A DNA stretch of 64,000 bases from contig JAFEDJ010000069.1 in the NCBI GenBank assembly GCA_018241685.1, positions 1 through 64,000 of the forward strand, in the 5' to 3' direction. Shown here one piece after another: positions 34,172 to 43,555 of this stretch (positions are counted from its first letter, which is position 1; each line of letters starts with the position of its first letter). The stretch is from Pseudomonadota bacterium. GTDB taxonomy: Bacteria; Pseudomonadota; Gammaproteobacteria; Burkholderiales; Rhodocyclaceae. Under the pieces are notes generated by a model, which did not search any database, was not told the DNA's origin, and was given only the letters and a program-made list of their open reading frames with translations. A program made the translations under genes and the position numbers.

Positions 34172-36763
34172 TCAGGCTTCCGGCGCGGCGCCTTCGGCCC
34201 CGGCCTCACCCGTCGCGTCCTGTTCTTCTTCATCGCCTTCAAGAATCTTCTGCACGCCGGACAGCTTGCTGCCCTCGTCCACCGAAATCAGCGTGACGCC
34301 CTGCGTGGCACGGCCCATCTCGCGGATCTCGGCCACGCGGGTCCGCACCAGCACGCCACCAGTGGTGATCAGCATGATCTGATCCTTCTCGGTCACCAGG
34401 GTTGCCGCCACCACCTTGCCGTTACGGTCGGAGGTCTGGATGGCGATCATGCCCTTGGTGCCACGGCCGTGGCGGGTGTACTCGCCGATCGGCGTCCGCT
34501 TGCCGAAGCCGTTCTCGGTAGCCGTCAGCACGCTCTGCTCTTCATTTTCGGCCACCAGCATGGCGATCACGGTCTGGCCGTCTTCCAGCGTCATGCCGCG
34601 CACACCGCGGGCCTGGCGGCCCATCGGACGCACATCGTTCTCGCTGAAGCGCACCGCCTTGCCGGCATCGGAGAAGAGCATCACATCATGCTTGCCGTCG
34701 GTGATCGCTACCCCGACCAGGTAGTCGCCCTCGTCCAGGCCCACGGCAATGATGCCGGCCTTGCGCGGGTTGGAGAAGTCGGTGAGCGGCGTCTTCTTGA
34801 CCGTGCCCTCGGCGGTGGCCATGAAGATGAAATGCCCTTCGTCGAACTCCTTGACCGGCAGCACGGCGGTGATCTTCTCGCCGTCGAGCAGCGGGAAAAG
34901 GTTGACGATCGGCTTGCCGCGGGAGTTCCGGGTCCCTTCCGGCACTTCATACACCTTGAGCCAGTACAGGCGGCCGCGGTTGGAGAAGCACAGGATGTGG
35001 TCGTGGGTATTGGCGACGAAGAGTTGGTCGACGAAATCGTCATCCTTCACCGCCGCTGCCTGCTTGCCACGACCGCCGCGCTTCTGGGCCCGGTAGTCGG
35101 TAAGCGGCTGACGCTTGAAGTAGCCGGTATGGGACAGGGTCACCACCATGTCCTGCGGGGCGATCAGGTCTTCGATGTTGATGTCGGCGGTATTCATCAC
35201 CACCTCGGAACGCCGCGGGTCGCCGAACTGCTGCTTGATGAGCGTCAGCTCGTCGCCGATGATTGCGGTGATCCGCTCCGGGCGGGCCAGGATGTCGAGC
35301 AGGTCGGCGATGTTGGCCATCACTTCCTTGTACTCGGCAACGATCTTGTCCTGCTCCAGGCCGGTCAGGCGCTGCAAGCGCAGCTCGAGGATAGCCTGGG
35401 CCTGGGCGTCGGACAGGCGGTAGCCCTGGGCGGACAAGCCAAACTCCGGCGCGAGGCCTTCGGGACGGAAGCTGTCGGAAGTCGCGCGGGCCAGCATTTC
35501 CTCCACCAACGCCGAGCGCCACTCGCGCCCCATCAGCGCCTTCTTGGCTTCCGGCGGCGTCGGCGCGGCCTTGATCAGCGCGATGATCTCGTCCACGTTG
35601 GACAGCGCAACAGCCAGACCTTCGAGGATGTGACCACGTTCGCGCGCCTTGCGCAGTTCGAAGATCGTGCGGCGGGTGACCACCTCGCGGCGGTGCGCCA
35701 GGAAGCACTCCACCATCTGACGCAGGTTCAGCAGGCGCGGCTTGCCGTCCACCAGCGCCACCATGTTCATGCCGAAGGTGTCCTGCAGCTGGGTCTGCTT
35801 GAACAGGTTGTTCAGCACGACGTCGGGCACTTCGTTGCGCTTCAGCTCGATGACCACGCGCATGCCGGACTTGTCCGACTCGTCGCGGATCTCGCTGATG
35901 CCCTCGATCCTCTTCTCGTTCACCAGCTCGGCAATCTTCTCGAGCAGGGTCTTCTTGTTAACCTGGTAAGGAATCTCGTCGACGATGATCGCCTGGCGAT
36001 CGCCCTTGCCGATGTCTTCGAAGTGGGTGCGTGCACGCATCACCACGCGACCACGGCCGGTGCGATAGCCTTCGTGCACGCCGGACAGGCCGTAGATCAG
36101 GCCCGCGGTCGGGAAGTCCGGCGCCGGTACGATCTTGATCAGCTCCTCGATCGACACGTCCGGCTCCTGCAGCAGGCGCAGACAGGCATCGACGACTTCG
36201 CTGAGGTTGTGCGGCGGAATGTTGGTCGCCATACCGACGGCAATACCGCCGGAACCGTTGATCAGCAGGTTCGGGATGCGCGCCGGCAGCACCAGCGGCT
36301 CCTTCTCCGAGCCGTCGTAGTTCGGCCCGAAGTCGACCGTTTCCTTGTCGATGTCGGCCAGCAGCTCGTGGCCGATCTTGGCCATGCGGATTTCGGTGTA
36401 ACGCATGGCCGCCGCGCTGTCGCCATCCACCGAACCGAAGTTGCCCTGGCCATCCACCAGCATGTAGCGCAGGGAGAAATCCTGAGCCATGCGGACGATG
36501 GTGTCATAGACGGACTGGTCGCCGTGGGGGTGATACTTACCGATCACGTCACCGACGATACGGGCAGACTTCTTGTAAGCCTTGTTCCAGTCGTTACCCA
36601 GTTCGTGCATCGCGAACAGTACGCGCCGATGCACGGGCTTGAGGCCGTCACGCACATCCGGCAGGGCCCGCCCTACGATCACGCTCATCGCGTAATCCAG
36701 GTAGGCGTGACGCATCTCGTCTTCGAGGCTGATGGGGAGAGTTTCTTTGGCGAACGGGATCAT
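34172..36763 (-). CDS. gyrA: DNA gyrase subunit A
   Basis: 863 residues. The catalytic tyrosine lies in AAMRYTEIRM (about residue 120) and the GyrA box QKRGGRGK near 555, which marks gyrase rather than topoisomerase IV. The C-terminal beta-pinwheel repeats are complete and end in an acidic/alanine tail. First gene of the gyrA-serC-pheA-hisC-tyrA-aroA/cmk-rpsA-ihfB series. Its promoter must lie in the 205-base divergent gap 36764-36968. Confidence 0.97.
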   Translation of the reverse strand: MIPFAKETLPISLEDEMRHAYLDYAMSVIVGRALPDVRDGLKPVHRRVLFAMHELGNDWNKAYKKSARIVGDVIGKYHPHGDQSVYDTIVRMAQDFSLRYMLVDGQGNFGSVDGDSAAAMRYTEIRMAKIGHELLADIDKETVDFGPNYDGSEKEPLVLPARIPNLLINGSGGIAVGMATNIPPHNLSEVVDACLRLLQEPDVSIEELIKIVPAPDFPTAGLIYGLSGVHEGYRTGRGRVVMRARTHFEDIGKGDRQAIIVDEIPYQVNKKTLLEKIAELVNEKRIEGISEIRDESDKSGMRVVIELKRNEVPDVVLNNLFKQTQLQDTFGMNMVALVDGKPRLLNLRQMVECFLAHRREVVTRRTIFELRKARERGHILEGLAVALSNVDEIIALIKAAPTPPEAKKALMGREWRSALVEEMLARATSDSFRPEGLAPEFGLSAQGYRLSDAQAQAILELRLQRLTGLEQDKIVAEYKEVMANIADLLDILARPERITAIIGDELTLIKQQFGDPRRSEVVMNTADINIEDLIAPQDMVVTLSHTGYFKRQPLTDYRAQKRGGRGKQAAAVKDDDFVDQLFVANTHDHILCFSNRGRLYWLKVYEVPEGTRNSRGKPIVNLFPLLDGEKITAVLPVKEFDEGHFIFMATAEGTVKKTPLTDFSNPRKAGIIAVGLDEGDYLVGVAITDGKHDVMLFSDAGKAVRFSENDVRPMGRQARGVRGMTLEDGQTVIAMLVAENEEQSVLTATENGFGKRTPIGEYTRHGRGTKGMIAIQTSDRNGKVVAATLVTEKDQIMLITTGGVLVRTRVAEIREMGRATQGVTLISVDEGSKLSGVQKILEGDEEEQDATGEAGAEGAAPEA

Positions 36764-36968
36764 GGCACCGCGGGAATCGACAGTCCGTCGAAAAGACGAA
36801 AAGACGCGAGTTTAGCACGCCGCAGGGGGTCGATTCCGGCCGGAACTGCCCGCTAAGCGGCAGTCTCGGCCAATTGTGACAGCCGCAGCGCATATGCTCT
36901 AATCGATCAGCCCCGACCAGACGCAATGCGGGACACTCCTTCGCCCAACACATACAACGAGAACAGCC

Positions 36969-38288
36969 ATGACGCCCATCGAGGTCGACCTGCTCATCGA
37001 AGCGCGCTGGGTCATCCCGGTCGAGCCCGACGACACCACGCTGGAACACCACACCGTCGCCATCCGCGACGGCAGGATCGTCGAGATACTGCCGACCAGC
37101 GAGGCCCGCACGCGATTCTCGGCGCAAGAGCAGGTCCAGTTACCTGAACACATCCTGATCCCGGGCCTCGTTAATCTCCACTGTCACGCTGCCATGACGC
37201 TGATGCGTGGCCTAGCCGACGACCTTCCGCTGATGCGCTGGCTGCAGGAAGCCATCTGGCCCGCCGAAGCACGTCACGTCTCCCCCGCCTTCGTAAGAGA
37301 TGGCAGCCTGCTGGCTGGGGCGGAGATGCTGCGTGGCGGCATCACCACCTGCAACGACATGTACTTCTTTCCCGAGGCGGCCGCCGAAGCATTTGACCGT
37401 CTTGGCATGCGGGCCGTGCTGGGCATCACCGTTCTGGAGTTCCCGTCACAATACGCAGCAGACGCAGATGATTATCTGCACAAGGGGCTCGCCGCCCACG
37501 ACCAGTGGCGAAACCATCCCCGCATACACTTTGCCTTGGCCCCCCACGCCCCTTACACCGTATCCAACCGCACATTCGAACGGGTTGGCGCACTGGCGGA
37601 CGAACTCGACCTTCCGATTCACATCCATATCCACGAAACCGCCGCGGAGATCTCCGACAGCCTGCGCGACCACGGGCGACGCCCCCTCGCCCGTCTCGAT
37701 GACCTCGGGCTGCTGGGCCCCAACCTGATCGGCGTACACGCCGTCCACCTCGACAACGAAGACATCGAACGCTTGATCCTGCACAACTGCTCCGTCGCCC
37801 ACTGCCCGACGTCCAACATGAAACTGGCCAGCGGTGCGGCTCCAATCTCCGCCCTGCTGAATAGACACATCACAGTCGGATTGGGTAGCGATGGCGCCGC
37901 CAGCAACAACCGGCTCGATCTTTTCCGAGAAATGCATCAGGCCAGCCTGCTCGCCAAGCTGAGCAGCGGCGACGCCACCACCCTCCCCGCCCACCAGGCC
38001 CTGCGCATGGCAACGCTATGTGGAGCCCAAGCACTTGGGCTGGAGTCGACCATTGGCTCCCTTCTTCCCGGCAAAGCCGCCGACTTATGCGCCCTGAGGG
38101 TAGACGACGTGGACGACCTTCCCTGCTTCGACCCCATCTCGCACCTGATCTACGTACTCGGGCGGCGCGCCGTATCGGATGTATGGGTTGCTGGCGAACG
38201 GCGTGTGACCAGCGGAAAACTGTTGCAAATAACCAACACAGAGCTATTGAGCGCCGTCCGGCTATGGCAAAATAAGTTCCGCCAATGA
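36969..38288 (+). CDS. TRZ/ATZ-family amidohydrolase (probable MTA/SAH deaminase-like)
   Basis: 439 residues of the amidohydrolase superfamily, cytoplasmic. Metal ligands appear as LHCHAAMTLMRG (about 69-80), HIHIHETAAE (about 217-226) and GSDGAASNNRLD. The LMRGLADDLPL segment is typical of methylthioadenosine/S-adenosylhomocysteine deaminases. Divergent from gyrA and upstream of ompA-ubiG-gph, a common betaproteobacterial order. The exact substrate is not proven. Confidence 0.9.
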   Translation: MTPIEVDLLIEARWVIPVEPDDTTLEHHTVAIRDGRIVEILPTSEARTRFSAQEQVQLPEHILIPGLVNLHCHAAMTLMRGLADDLPLMRWLQEAIWPAEARHVSPAFVRDGSLLAGAEMLRGGITTCNDMYFFPEAAAEAFDRLGMRAVLGITVLEFPSQYAADADDYLHKGLAAHDQWRNHPRIHFALAPHAPYTVSNRTFERVGALADELDLPIHIHIHETAAEISDSLRDHGRRPLARLDDLGLLGPNLIGVHAVHLDNEDIERLILHNCSVAHCPTSNMKLASGAAPISALLNRHITVGLGSDGAASNNRLDLFREMHQASLLAKLSSGDATTLPAHQALRMATLCGAQALGLESTIGSLLPGKAADLCALRVDDVDDLPCFDPISHLIYVLGRRAVSDVWVAGERRVTSGKLLQITNTELLSAVRLWQNKFRQ

Positions 38289-38381
38289 ATTGGATATGCT
38301 GCCTGAGTGCCCTGTGGCAACTCGATTGCAGCGAGCAAGTAACTTCCGGTTCTACCCCTTTGCCTTGCGACGAGGAAAACG

Positions 38382-39116
38382 ATGATCAAACAAGCCAAAA
38401 AACAACTGCTGATTGCCGCCGCAATGGCCGCTCTCGGCCTGTCCGCCTCCGCCAGCTTCGCCAAAGATGTCGTCGTGGATACGAAAGGCGAAGTCCCCTA
38501 CGTGATCGACGCCCGTTCCGTTGTTGCCCGTAGCGGCGCCGACCTCTGCTGGCGCACTGGCTACTGGACCCCTGCTGCCGCCTCCACCACCCTGGCCGGC
38601 GAGTTCCCGGTGGGCTGCGAGTGCGACAAGGATGTCGTACCCCAGGACAAGTGCGTGAAGACCGCTGCTGCCCCCGCTGCTGGCGCCAAGAGCGCTCCGG
38701 CTCCGGTTGCCGCCCCGGCCCCCGTTGCTGAAAAGATCAAGCTGGCTGCCGACGCCCTCTTCGAATTCGACAAGGCTGTCCTGCTGCCCGCCGGCAAGAC
38801 CAAGCTCGACGATCTGGCCGCCAAGTCCAAGGAAGTCAAGCTGGAAGTCATCCTGGCTGTTGGCCACACCGACCGTATCGGTGGCGACGCCTACAACCAG
38901 AAGCTCTCCGAAAAGCGCGCTGCCGCTGTGAAGAGCTACCTGGTCAGCAAGGGCGTCGAAGCCAACCGCGTGTACACCGAAGGCAAGGGCAAGAAGCAGC
39001 CGGTTACCGGCAACGCCTGCCATAACCTCGGCAAGGAATCCGGCAAGAACAAGAAGCTGGTCGACTGCCTGCAGCCGGACCGTCGCGTGGAAATCGAAGT
39101 CATCGGCACCAAGTAA
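38382..39116 (+). CDS. OmpA-family outer-membrane/peptidoglycan-binding protein
   Basis: 244 residues. An N-terminal signal peptide (basic MIKQAKKQ, hydrophobic core, cleavage probably after SASFA, about residue 26), a middle region with four cysteines (LCWRTGY, CECDKD, KCV), an Ala/Pro hinge, and a C-terminal OmpA-like domain (about 120-244) with LFEFDKAVLLPAGK and PDRRVEIEVIG. Such proteins anchor the outer membrane to peptidoglycan. The gene uses a strong narrow codon set typical of high expression and has its own terminator. Confidence 0.93.
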   Translation: MIKQAKKQLLIAAAMAALGLSASASFAKDVVVDTKGEVPYVIDARSVVARSGADLCWRTGYWTPAAASTTLAGEFPVGCECDKDVVPQDKCVKTAAAPAAGAKSAPAPVAAPAPVAEKIKLAADALFEFDKAVLLPAGKTKLDDLAAKSKEVKLEVILAVGHTDRIGGDAYNQKLSEKRAAAVKSYLVSKGVEANRVYTEGKGKKQPVTGNACHNLGKESGKNKKLVDCLQPDRRVEIEVIGTK

Positions 39117-39146
39117 TCGCCGATCGCTGGTTCCGCGCCAGTTCGC

Positions 39147-39178
39147 AAAAAGCCCTGCACTGCAGGGCTTTTTGTTTT
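39147..39178 (+). terminator. Terminator of the OmpA-family gene
   Basis: AGCCCTGCA (39151-39159) and TGCAGGGCT (39161-39169), flanked by A5 and followed by TTTTGTTTTT. Confidence 0.92.
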
Positions 39179-39233
39179 TGAGCCCAGGTCGGCCTCTCGC
39201 ATACAATCCCAACCTGATTACCGACCACTGCTG

Positions 39234-39941
39234 ATGTCCGACTCCATGAACGCCGATCCCGCCGAACTGCAGAAATTCAGTGACCTCGCCCACCGCTGGT
39301 GGGACCCGGAGTCCGAATTCAAGCCCCTCCACCAGATCAACCCCCTGCGCCTCGACTGGATCGACACGGCTGCCGGCCTGGCAGGCAAGCGCGTCGTCGA
39401 CATCGGCTGCGGCGGCGGTATCCTTGCCGAATCCATGGCGGCCCGCGGCGCCCAGGTCACCGGAGTGGATCTCTCGGAAAAAGCCCTCGGCGTCGCCCGC
39501 CTGCACCTCTACGAGAGCGGCCAGACCGTCGATTACCGGCTCATTTCCGCCGAAGAAATGGCCCGCGAAAATCCAGAAGGCTTCGACGTCGTAACCTGCA
39601 TGGAAATGCTCGAGCACGTTCCAGACCCGGCCAGCACCATTCGGGCCTGCGCCACCCTGGTCAAGCCCGGCGGACATGTGTTCTTCTCCACCCTCAACCG
39701 CAACCTCAAGTCCTACCTGATGGCGGTTGTCGGTGCGGAGTACATCCTCAAACTGCTGCCCAAGGGTACCCACGAGTACGCCAAGTTCATCAAACCTTCC
39801 GAACTCGCCCGCTACGTGCGCGAAGCTGGACTGGACTTGGAAGATCTGACCGGGATGCATTACAACCCATTGAGTCAGGTCTATTCCCTCGGTCCCAACA
39901 CTGACGTCAACTACCTGATGCGGACCTCCAAGCATGGCTGA
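39234..39941 (+). CDS. ubiG: Ubiquinone biosynthesis O-methyltransferase
   Basis: 235 residues. SAM-dependent enzyme for the two O-methylations of ubiquinone synthesis. N-terminal FSDLAHRWWDPESEFKPLH is the UbiG signature; SAM motif I is VVDIGCGGGILAESMAA (about 54-70). ATG at 39234. Overlaps gph by 8 bases, so co-translated. Confidence 0.97.
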   Translation: MSDSMNADPAELQKFSDLAHRWWDPESEFKPLHQINPLRLDWIDTAAGLAGKRVVDIGCGGGILAESMAARGAQVTGVDLSEKALGVARLHLYESGQTVDYRLISAEEMARENPEGFDVVTCMEMLEHVPDPASTIRACATLVKPGGHVFFSTLNRNLKSYLMAVVGAEYILKLLPKGTHEYAKFIKPSELARYVREAGLDLEDLTGMHYNPLSQVYSLGPNTDVNYLMRTSKHG

Positions 39942-40590
39942 AGCCGTCTTCTTCGACCTGGACGGCACCCTCGCCGACACGGCGCCGGACCTCATCGGCA
40001 CGCTGCATCGCCTCCAGGCCGAACACGACCGCCAGGCAACGCCTTTCGAGCAATTGCGCCCGATGGTTTCCAACGGCGTACGCGGCCTGCTTGGCGTCGG
40101 CTTCGGCCTGACGCCCGACATGGCCGACTACCCGCCGATGGCCAAACGCTTTCTCGACCTGTACGCCGACGCCCTCTGCGTCGAAACCCAGCTCTTCGCG
40201 GGCATGGCCGAACTCCTCGATGCGCTGGACGCCAGCGGCATCCCCTGGGGCGTCGTCACAAACAAGGCCGAGCGCTTCGCCCGCCCCATCATCGAAACCC
40301 TCGGCCTCGCCGAACGCAGCCGCTGCATCGTCGGTGGAGACACTGCCGCCCGCGCCAAGCCCCACCCCGATCCGCTACTGCACGCCTGCCAGCTCTCCGG
40401 CACCAACCCACTCGCCTGTCTTTATGTCGGCGACGACATCCGCGACATCACCGCAGGCCGCGCCGCCGGCATGAAGACCGTAGCGGCCGCCTACGGCTAT
40501 CTCGGCAACGGCACCGCAATCCAGGCCTGGGAGGCGGATGTGATCATCCAGCACCCACTGGAAATTCTCGAACTGCTCGGAACGACTTGA
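39934..40590 (+). CDS. gph: Phosphoglycolate phosphatase
   Basis: 218 residues of the HAD family. Motif I FFDLDGTLADTAPDL (nucleophile Asp at about residue 8), motif II VTNKA, motif III Lys in KPHPDPLL and motif IV VGDDIRD. Degrades 2-phosphoglycolate from DNA repair or oxygenation. In betaproteobacteria the ubiG-linked copy may also act on N-acetylmuramic acid 6-phosphate (MupP-like). Confidence 0.93.
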   Translation: MAEAVFFDLDGTLADTAPDLIGTLHRLQAEHDRQATPFEQLRPMVSNGVRGLLGVGFGLTPDMADYPPMAKRFLDLYADALCVETQLFAGMAELLDALDASGIPWGVVTNKAERFARPIIETLGLAERSRCIVGGDTAARAKPHPDPLLHACQLSGTNPLACLYVGDDIRDITAGRAAGMKTVAAAYGYLGNGTAIQAWEADVIIQHPLEILELLGTT

Positions 40591-40650
40591 GTTTGTGATA
40601 GGATGCGGAACTTCCCGGTTCAGGCCGGGACCAATGCATGTAACGAACAT

Positions 40651-41014
40651 GGGGCCGACCTGGCTTCGACGTGGGTTGCAAAGCAGATCAGTGCATACCG
40701 AGGACCAGTCACCTCGTAAATCAACTGGAAAACTACAAACGCCAACGACGAGCGTTTCGCTCTGGCCGCTTAAGGCCTAAGCCGCTGTACTGATTCGTTC
40801 CTGGATCAGATGGGGTCAAACCCAGTGCAGCGTCATTTACAGGAACTAGCAACGGATCGGGTTACTTGGTCCCGCGCGAAACTCTAGGTGACTCGCCTGT
40901 AGTCGGCCCGCCGATTGGCTAAACTCCGGGTTAAATTCAAATTAGTCGGCTAAGTATGTAGAACTGACTGTAGAGGGCTTGCGGACGGGGGTTCGATTCC
41001 CCCCGGCTCCACCA
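40651..41014 (+). ncRNA. ssrA: tmRNA (transfer-messenger RNA)
   Basis: 364 nt. The 5' end GGGGCCG pairs with 3' CGGCTCC, followed by A-CCA (encoded). The T-arm is GGGGGTTCGATTCCCCC. The tag reading frame at 40741-40773 encodes ANDERFALAA-stop, a standard betaproteobacterial degradation tag. It rescues stalled ribosomes with SmpB. Its last 15 bases are the integration site of the adjoining element, which leaves the gene intact. Confidence 0.98.
41000..41014 (+). repeat. attL: tmRNA-end copy of the integration core
   Basis: CCCCCGGCTCCACCA, the last 15 bases of tmRNA, identical to 57800-57814. Confidence 0.92.
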
Positions 41015-41038
41015 GAATCGAGTCCGGGATGTTCCGGA

Positions 41039-41084
41039 GAAGGCCGAGAAACCTAGCAATATCAGGGTTCTCGGCCTTTTTTAC
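41039..41084 (+). terminator. tmRNA terminator supplied by the element
   Basis: AAGGCCGAGAAACC pairs with GGGTTCTCGGCCTT (one bulge), followed by TTTT. It lies just inside the left end and so ends tmRNA transcription in the integrated state. Confidence 0.88.
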
Positions 41085-41125
41085 GTCCGGAGCAGTCCGA
41101 AGAATACCTATCAGATCCGCCTCGC

Positions 41126-41150
41126 ATCGTGGTAACGTTCTGTGGCAACA
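41126..41150. promoter_or_regulatory. Candidate integrase arm-type sites, left
   Basis: ATCGTGGTAAC and CTGTGGCAACA, with starts 14 bases apart. The same pair with the same spacing is found near the right end at 57705-57729. Confidence 0.6.
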
Positions 41151-41177
41151 CCCAAGATCGAACACCAAGAGGCACCC

Positions 41178-42461
41178 ATGGACCGTGGTAACGACCCGAA
41201 ACCCAGCAGCCGCGCGGAAAAACGCCTCACAGCACTGGAAGTGAAAGCCTTCGCCGACCGCGCCGAAGTCGGGAAGAAGCTCATTGACGGCGGCGGGCTG
41301 ATGCTCGTCGTGCTGAAGTCTGGTTCGTCGTCCTGGCGGATTCGATACTGGATCGACTCGAAGGAGAAAACCTACAGCGTCGGCACCTACCCCGCGGTAA
41401 CGCTTGAAGCAGCACGCGAAGCACTGGCCAACGTTCGGAAGCGGATCAAGTTCGGTGACGACCCGGTAAAGGCGCGGCAAGTCGAAGTCGCAGCACGGAT
41501 CGTAGCGAGCGGCACAACGTTTGAGGCAGTGACCCAAGAATGGCTGAAGCTCCGCCGCAAGGACTGGGGGGACGACCATTACAGCCGGTCGGAACGAGCT
41601 TTGGAGCGCGACGTTCTGCCGACGCTCGGGAAGTTGCCCGTAGCGGACATCACCCCTGCGATGGTGTCCGGCGTGGTAACGAAGATCGCGGAGCGTGGAG
41701 TTCGGGAAACCGCAAAGAAGATCCTGCAGAACATTAACTGGATTTTCCGGTATGCCTGCGCAAACGGATTGCGGAACGACAACCCTGCCCCCCCCGCCAT
41801 CGAGATGCTACCGAAGAAGGCCAAGCGGAAAGACCGACTGCCAGCGCTGCTGTCCTTTCTCGAACTAGGTGAAGTGCTCCGTGCCGCTGACGCGGCTCGG
41901 ATATCCCCCGCCATCCGGATGGCACATCGGTTGATCGCCTTCACCGCAGCACGGATAGGTAATGCGGTCGAGGCCGACTGGAAGGAATTCGACCTCGACG
42001 CCGAGCAACCAATCTGGACAATCCCCCGGTCAAAGATGAAGGCGCAGGACCGGTATCACGACCATAGGATATTCCTCTCCCCTACCATCGCTGACGAACT
42101 GCGCCGCTGGAAGCGCACCACAGGCGGAAAGGGACCGCTGTTCCCATCGAACACTGGGGAAGGTGTCATCACTCGCGACGGGATCGAAAAGGCGTACCGG
42201 GTGACCCTTGGACTGCGTGACAAGCACTGCCCACATGGATGGCGCTCCGCCCTATCAACGCTCGGCCGAGAGGAAGGCAACTTCGAGCACGACGTCATCG
42301 ATTTGGCGCTGGATCACATCCACGATGACGAGGTCGCCAGAGCGTATGACCGCGGCGAACGGCTCGCCAAGCGCGTGAAGCTCATGAACTGGTGGGGGGC
42401 GCAGCTCGACAGCGCCCAGCATGGTGCCGACGTAGTGACCATGCCGACACGGGCGGCCTGA
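41178..42461 (+). CDS. int: Tyrosine-recombinase integrase, P4 type
   Basis: 427 residues from the ATG at 41178, six bases after AAGAGG; a GTG at 41142 is in frame but would overlap the arm sites. Domains: N-terminal arm-binding DUF4102 (about 10-95, GGGLMLVVLKSGSSSWRIRY), core-binding SAM-like region (about 105-190) and catalytic domain with the box I arginine in TAARIGNAVEADW, HGWRSALSTLGRE (HxxR) and the tyrosine nucleophile in EVARAYDRG. Acts at the ssrA 3' end. The 3' extension after the tyrosine is about 35 residues. Confidence 0.95.
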   Translation: MDRGNDPKPSSRAEKRLTALEVKAFADRAEVGKKLIDGGGLMLVVLKSGSSSWRIRYWIDSKEKTYSVGTYPAVTLEAAREALANVRKRIKFGDDPVKARQVEVAARIVASGTTFEAVTQEWLKLRRKDWGDDHYSRSERALERDVLPTLGKLPVADITPAMVSGVVTKIAERGVRETAKKILQNINWIFRYACANGLRNDNPAPPAIEMLPKKAKRKDRLPALLSFLELGEVLRAADAARISPAIRMAHRLIAFTAARIGNAVEADWKEFDLDAEQPIWTIPRSKMKAQDRYHDHRIFLSPTIADELRRWKRTTGGKGPLFPSNTGEGVITRDGIEKAYRVTLGLRDKHCPHGWRSALSTLGREEGNFEHDVIDLALDHIHDDEVARAYDRGERLAKRVKLMNWWGAQLDSAQHGADVVTMPTRAA

Positions 42462-42560
42462 TCTACCGAGTTTGCCGCGCCTACTCCGACGGGAGGAAAA
42501 CCGGGTTCCCTTGCCCGGCTGGCGCGGCACCTGTCACAAGGGCGAGCGCAAAGGGGCGCT

Positions 42561-43118
42561 ATGAAATTCAAGCTAGATTCACGTTTTTTTCTATGGCTGC
42601 TTTTCGCATATACAACCGGATACGTGATCTATAAGGCAGGCCCAATATTTGTCCGTGGATTTGATCTTGGGAAGCTTTTGTCTTCTGCCTACCTTGTCGG
42701 AATAGGGGCACTTGCCACGATCTTGGTATATCGAGCGCATGACGCCAAACCCTACCACGATGAAGCCAATGGAAACGATCCGGACGATTCCGCACAACTA
42801 CAGGCTGAATGTGACGCCCTGCGCAATGAGCTTTCCAGCGTTCAGAAAGAAGCGGACCGACTCCGGGCCGAAAACGCTGCGCTTCTCTGTTGTACCGGAA
42901 GCGAAAAAGCGGATGCAGTAGTACGCCAGATCCAGGGGGAAACATTCCAAAAGCTGGTAGAGGTTATCGAGGCATTCCCAGCTCAGTACCCCAATCCCGA
43001 GGCGGCAAAGCTCAACGATGACATCCGCCCGTGGATCAAGGAAAAGACAGGGTGCTCAGATCGAGAGGTACACGTTTTTGGAGCCATCGTTGCCGAACAT
43101 TTCAGCTTGAGAGGGTGA
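42561..43118 (+). CDS. Membrane protein with coiled coil, unknown function
   Basis: 185 residues. Two membrane segments (about 9-25 and 38-56), a charged coiled-coil stretch (QLQAECDALRNELSSVQKEA, about 79-98 and beyond), then a compact C-terminal region. I do not recognise the family. Its base composition is less GC-rich than the neighbouring chromosome, fitting transfer. Two-helix plus coiled-coil layouts occur among phage exclusion proteins, but nothing specific supports that here. Confidence 0.7.
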   Translation: MKFKLDSRFFLWLLFAYTTGYVIYKAGPIFVRGFDLGKLLSSAYLVGIGALATILVYRAHDAKPYHDEANGNDPDDSAQLQAECDALRNELSSVQKEADRLRAENAALLCCTGSEKADAVVRQIQGETFQKLVEVIEAFPAQYPNPEAAKLNDDIRPWIKEKTGCSDREVHVFGAIVAEHFSLRG

Positions 43119-43329
43119 CATGCTGGGTGTCAAACGCTCGTTACCATGCACCCCCGGAGAGAATTAGGTGACATCCTGAATCCCAGCATTGGCGCGGGTG
43201 TCAGCCGCCTGTCACCCAGCTGACACCCTGCGCCTGTCATGCATTTTCGCTGGCTGTCACCCCTGCGGCAGCCCTTGAATGCAGGCCATGAACTGCGGAC
43301 GTTCCGCAGCAAACCGGAGAAATCCCGTC
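43119..43329. promoter_or_regulatory. Intergenic region dense in GTGACA/TGTCAC motifs, with a 10 bp inverted repeat
   Basis: Within about 150 bases GTGACA, TGTCAC, GGGTGTCA or close variants occur about eight times, including a perfect inverted repeat GGGTGTCAGC (43196-43205) / GCTGACACCC (43219-43228). It sits directly upstream of the AlpA-like gene and the replication gene, so it may be an operator array or a replication origin. Confidence 0.6.
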
Positions 43330-43542
43330 ATGGCCTCACAACTCCAAACAGCCCCTACCATCCTTCGCCGCAAGCAAGTCGAAGCCCGCACCGGACTTGC
43401 TCGCAGCACGATCTACGACCGCATCAAGTGCGGAACCTTCCCGGCGCCCATCTCCCTTGGTGAGAAGGCCGTCGGCTGGATCGAATCCGAGATCGATGCC
43501 TGGCTTACCGCTCAGATTGAAAAGAGCCGCAAGGCCGTCTGA
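43330..43542 (+). CDS. AlpA-family regulator / excisionase-like DNA-binding protein
   Basis: 70 residues. Winged MerR-like helix-turn-helix typical of AlpA: ILRRKQVEARTGLARSTIYD (about 11-30), FPAPISLGEKAVGWIESEIDAW. AlpA proteins activate integrase or excision genes in P4-like elements. The start follows CGGAGA. First gene of the block leading to the replication protein. Confidence 0.92.
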   Translation: MASQLQTAPTILRRKQVEARTGLARSTIYDRIKCGTFPAPISLGEKAVGWIESEIDAWLTAQIEKSRKAV

Positions 43543-43555
43543 AGTGGCCGGCGCC

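Noticed and set aside
33170..36856. A 1228-codon plus-strand open frame opposite gyrA and serC
   Set aside because: It is the high-GC antisense shadow of gyrA and serC; the translation is rich in His, Arg, Gln and Asp with no domain, and the minus-strand genes are certain.
40587..40650. A sigma-70 promoter for tmRNA
   Set aside because: A TAGGAT-like -10 is visible near 40599, but I find no -35 at suitable distance, so I do not call it.
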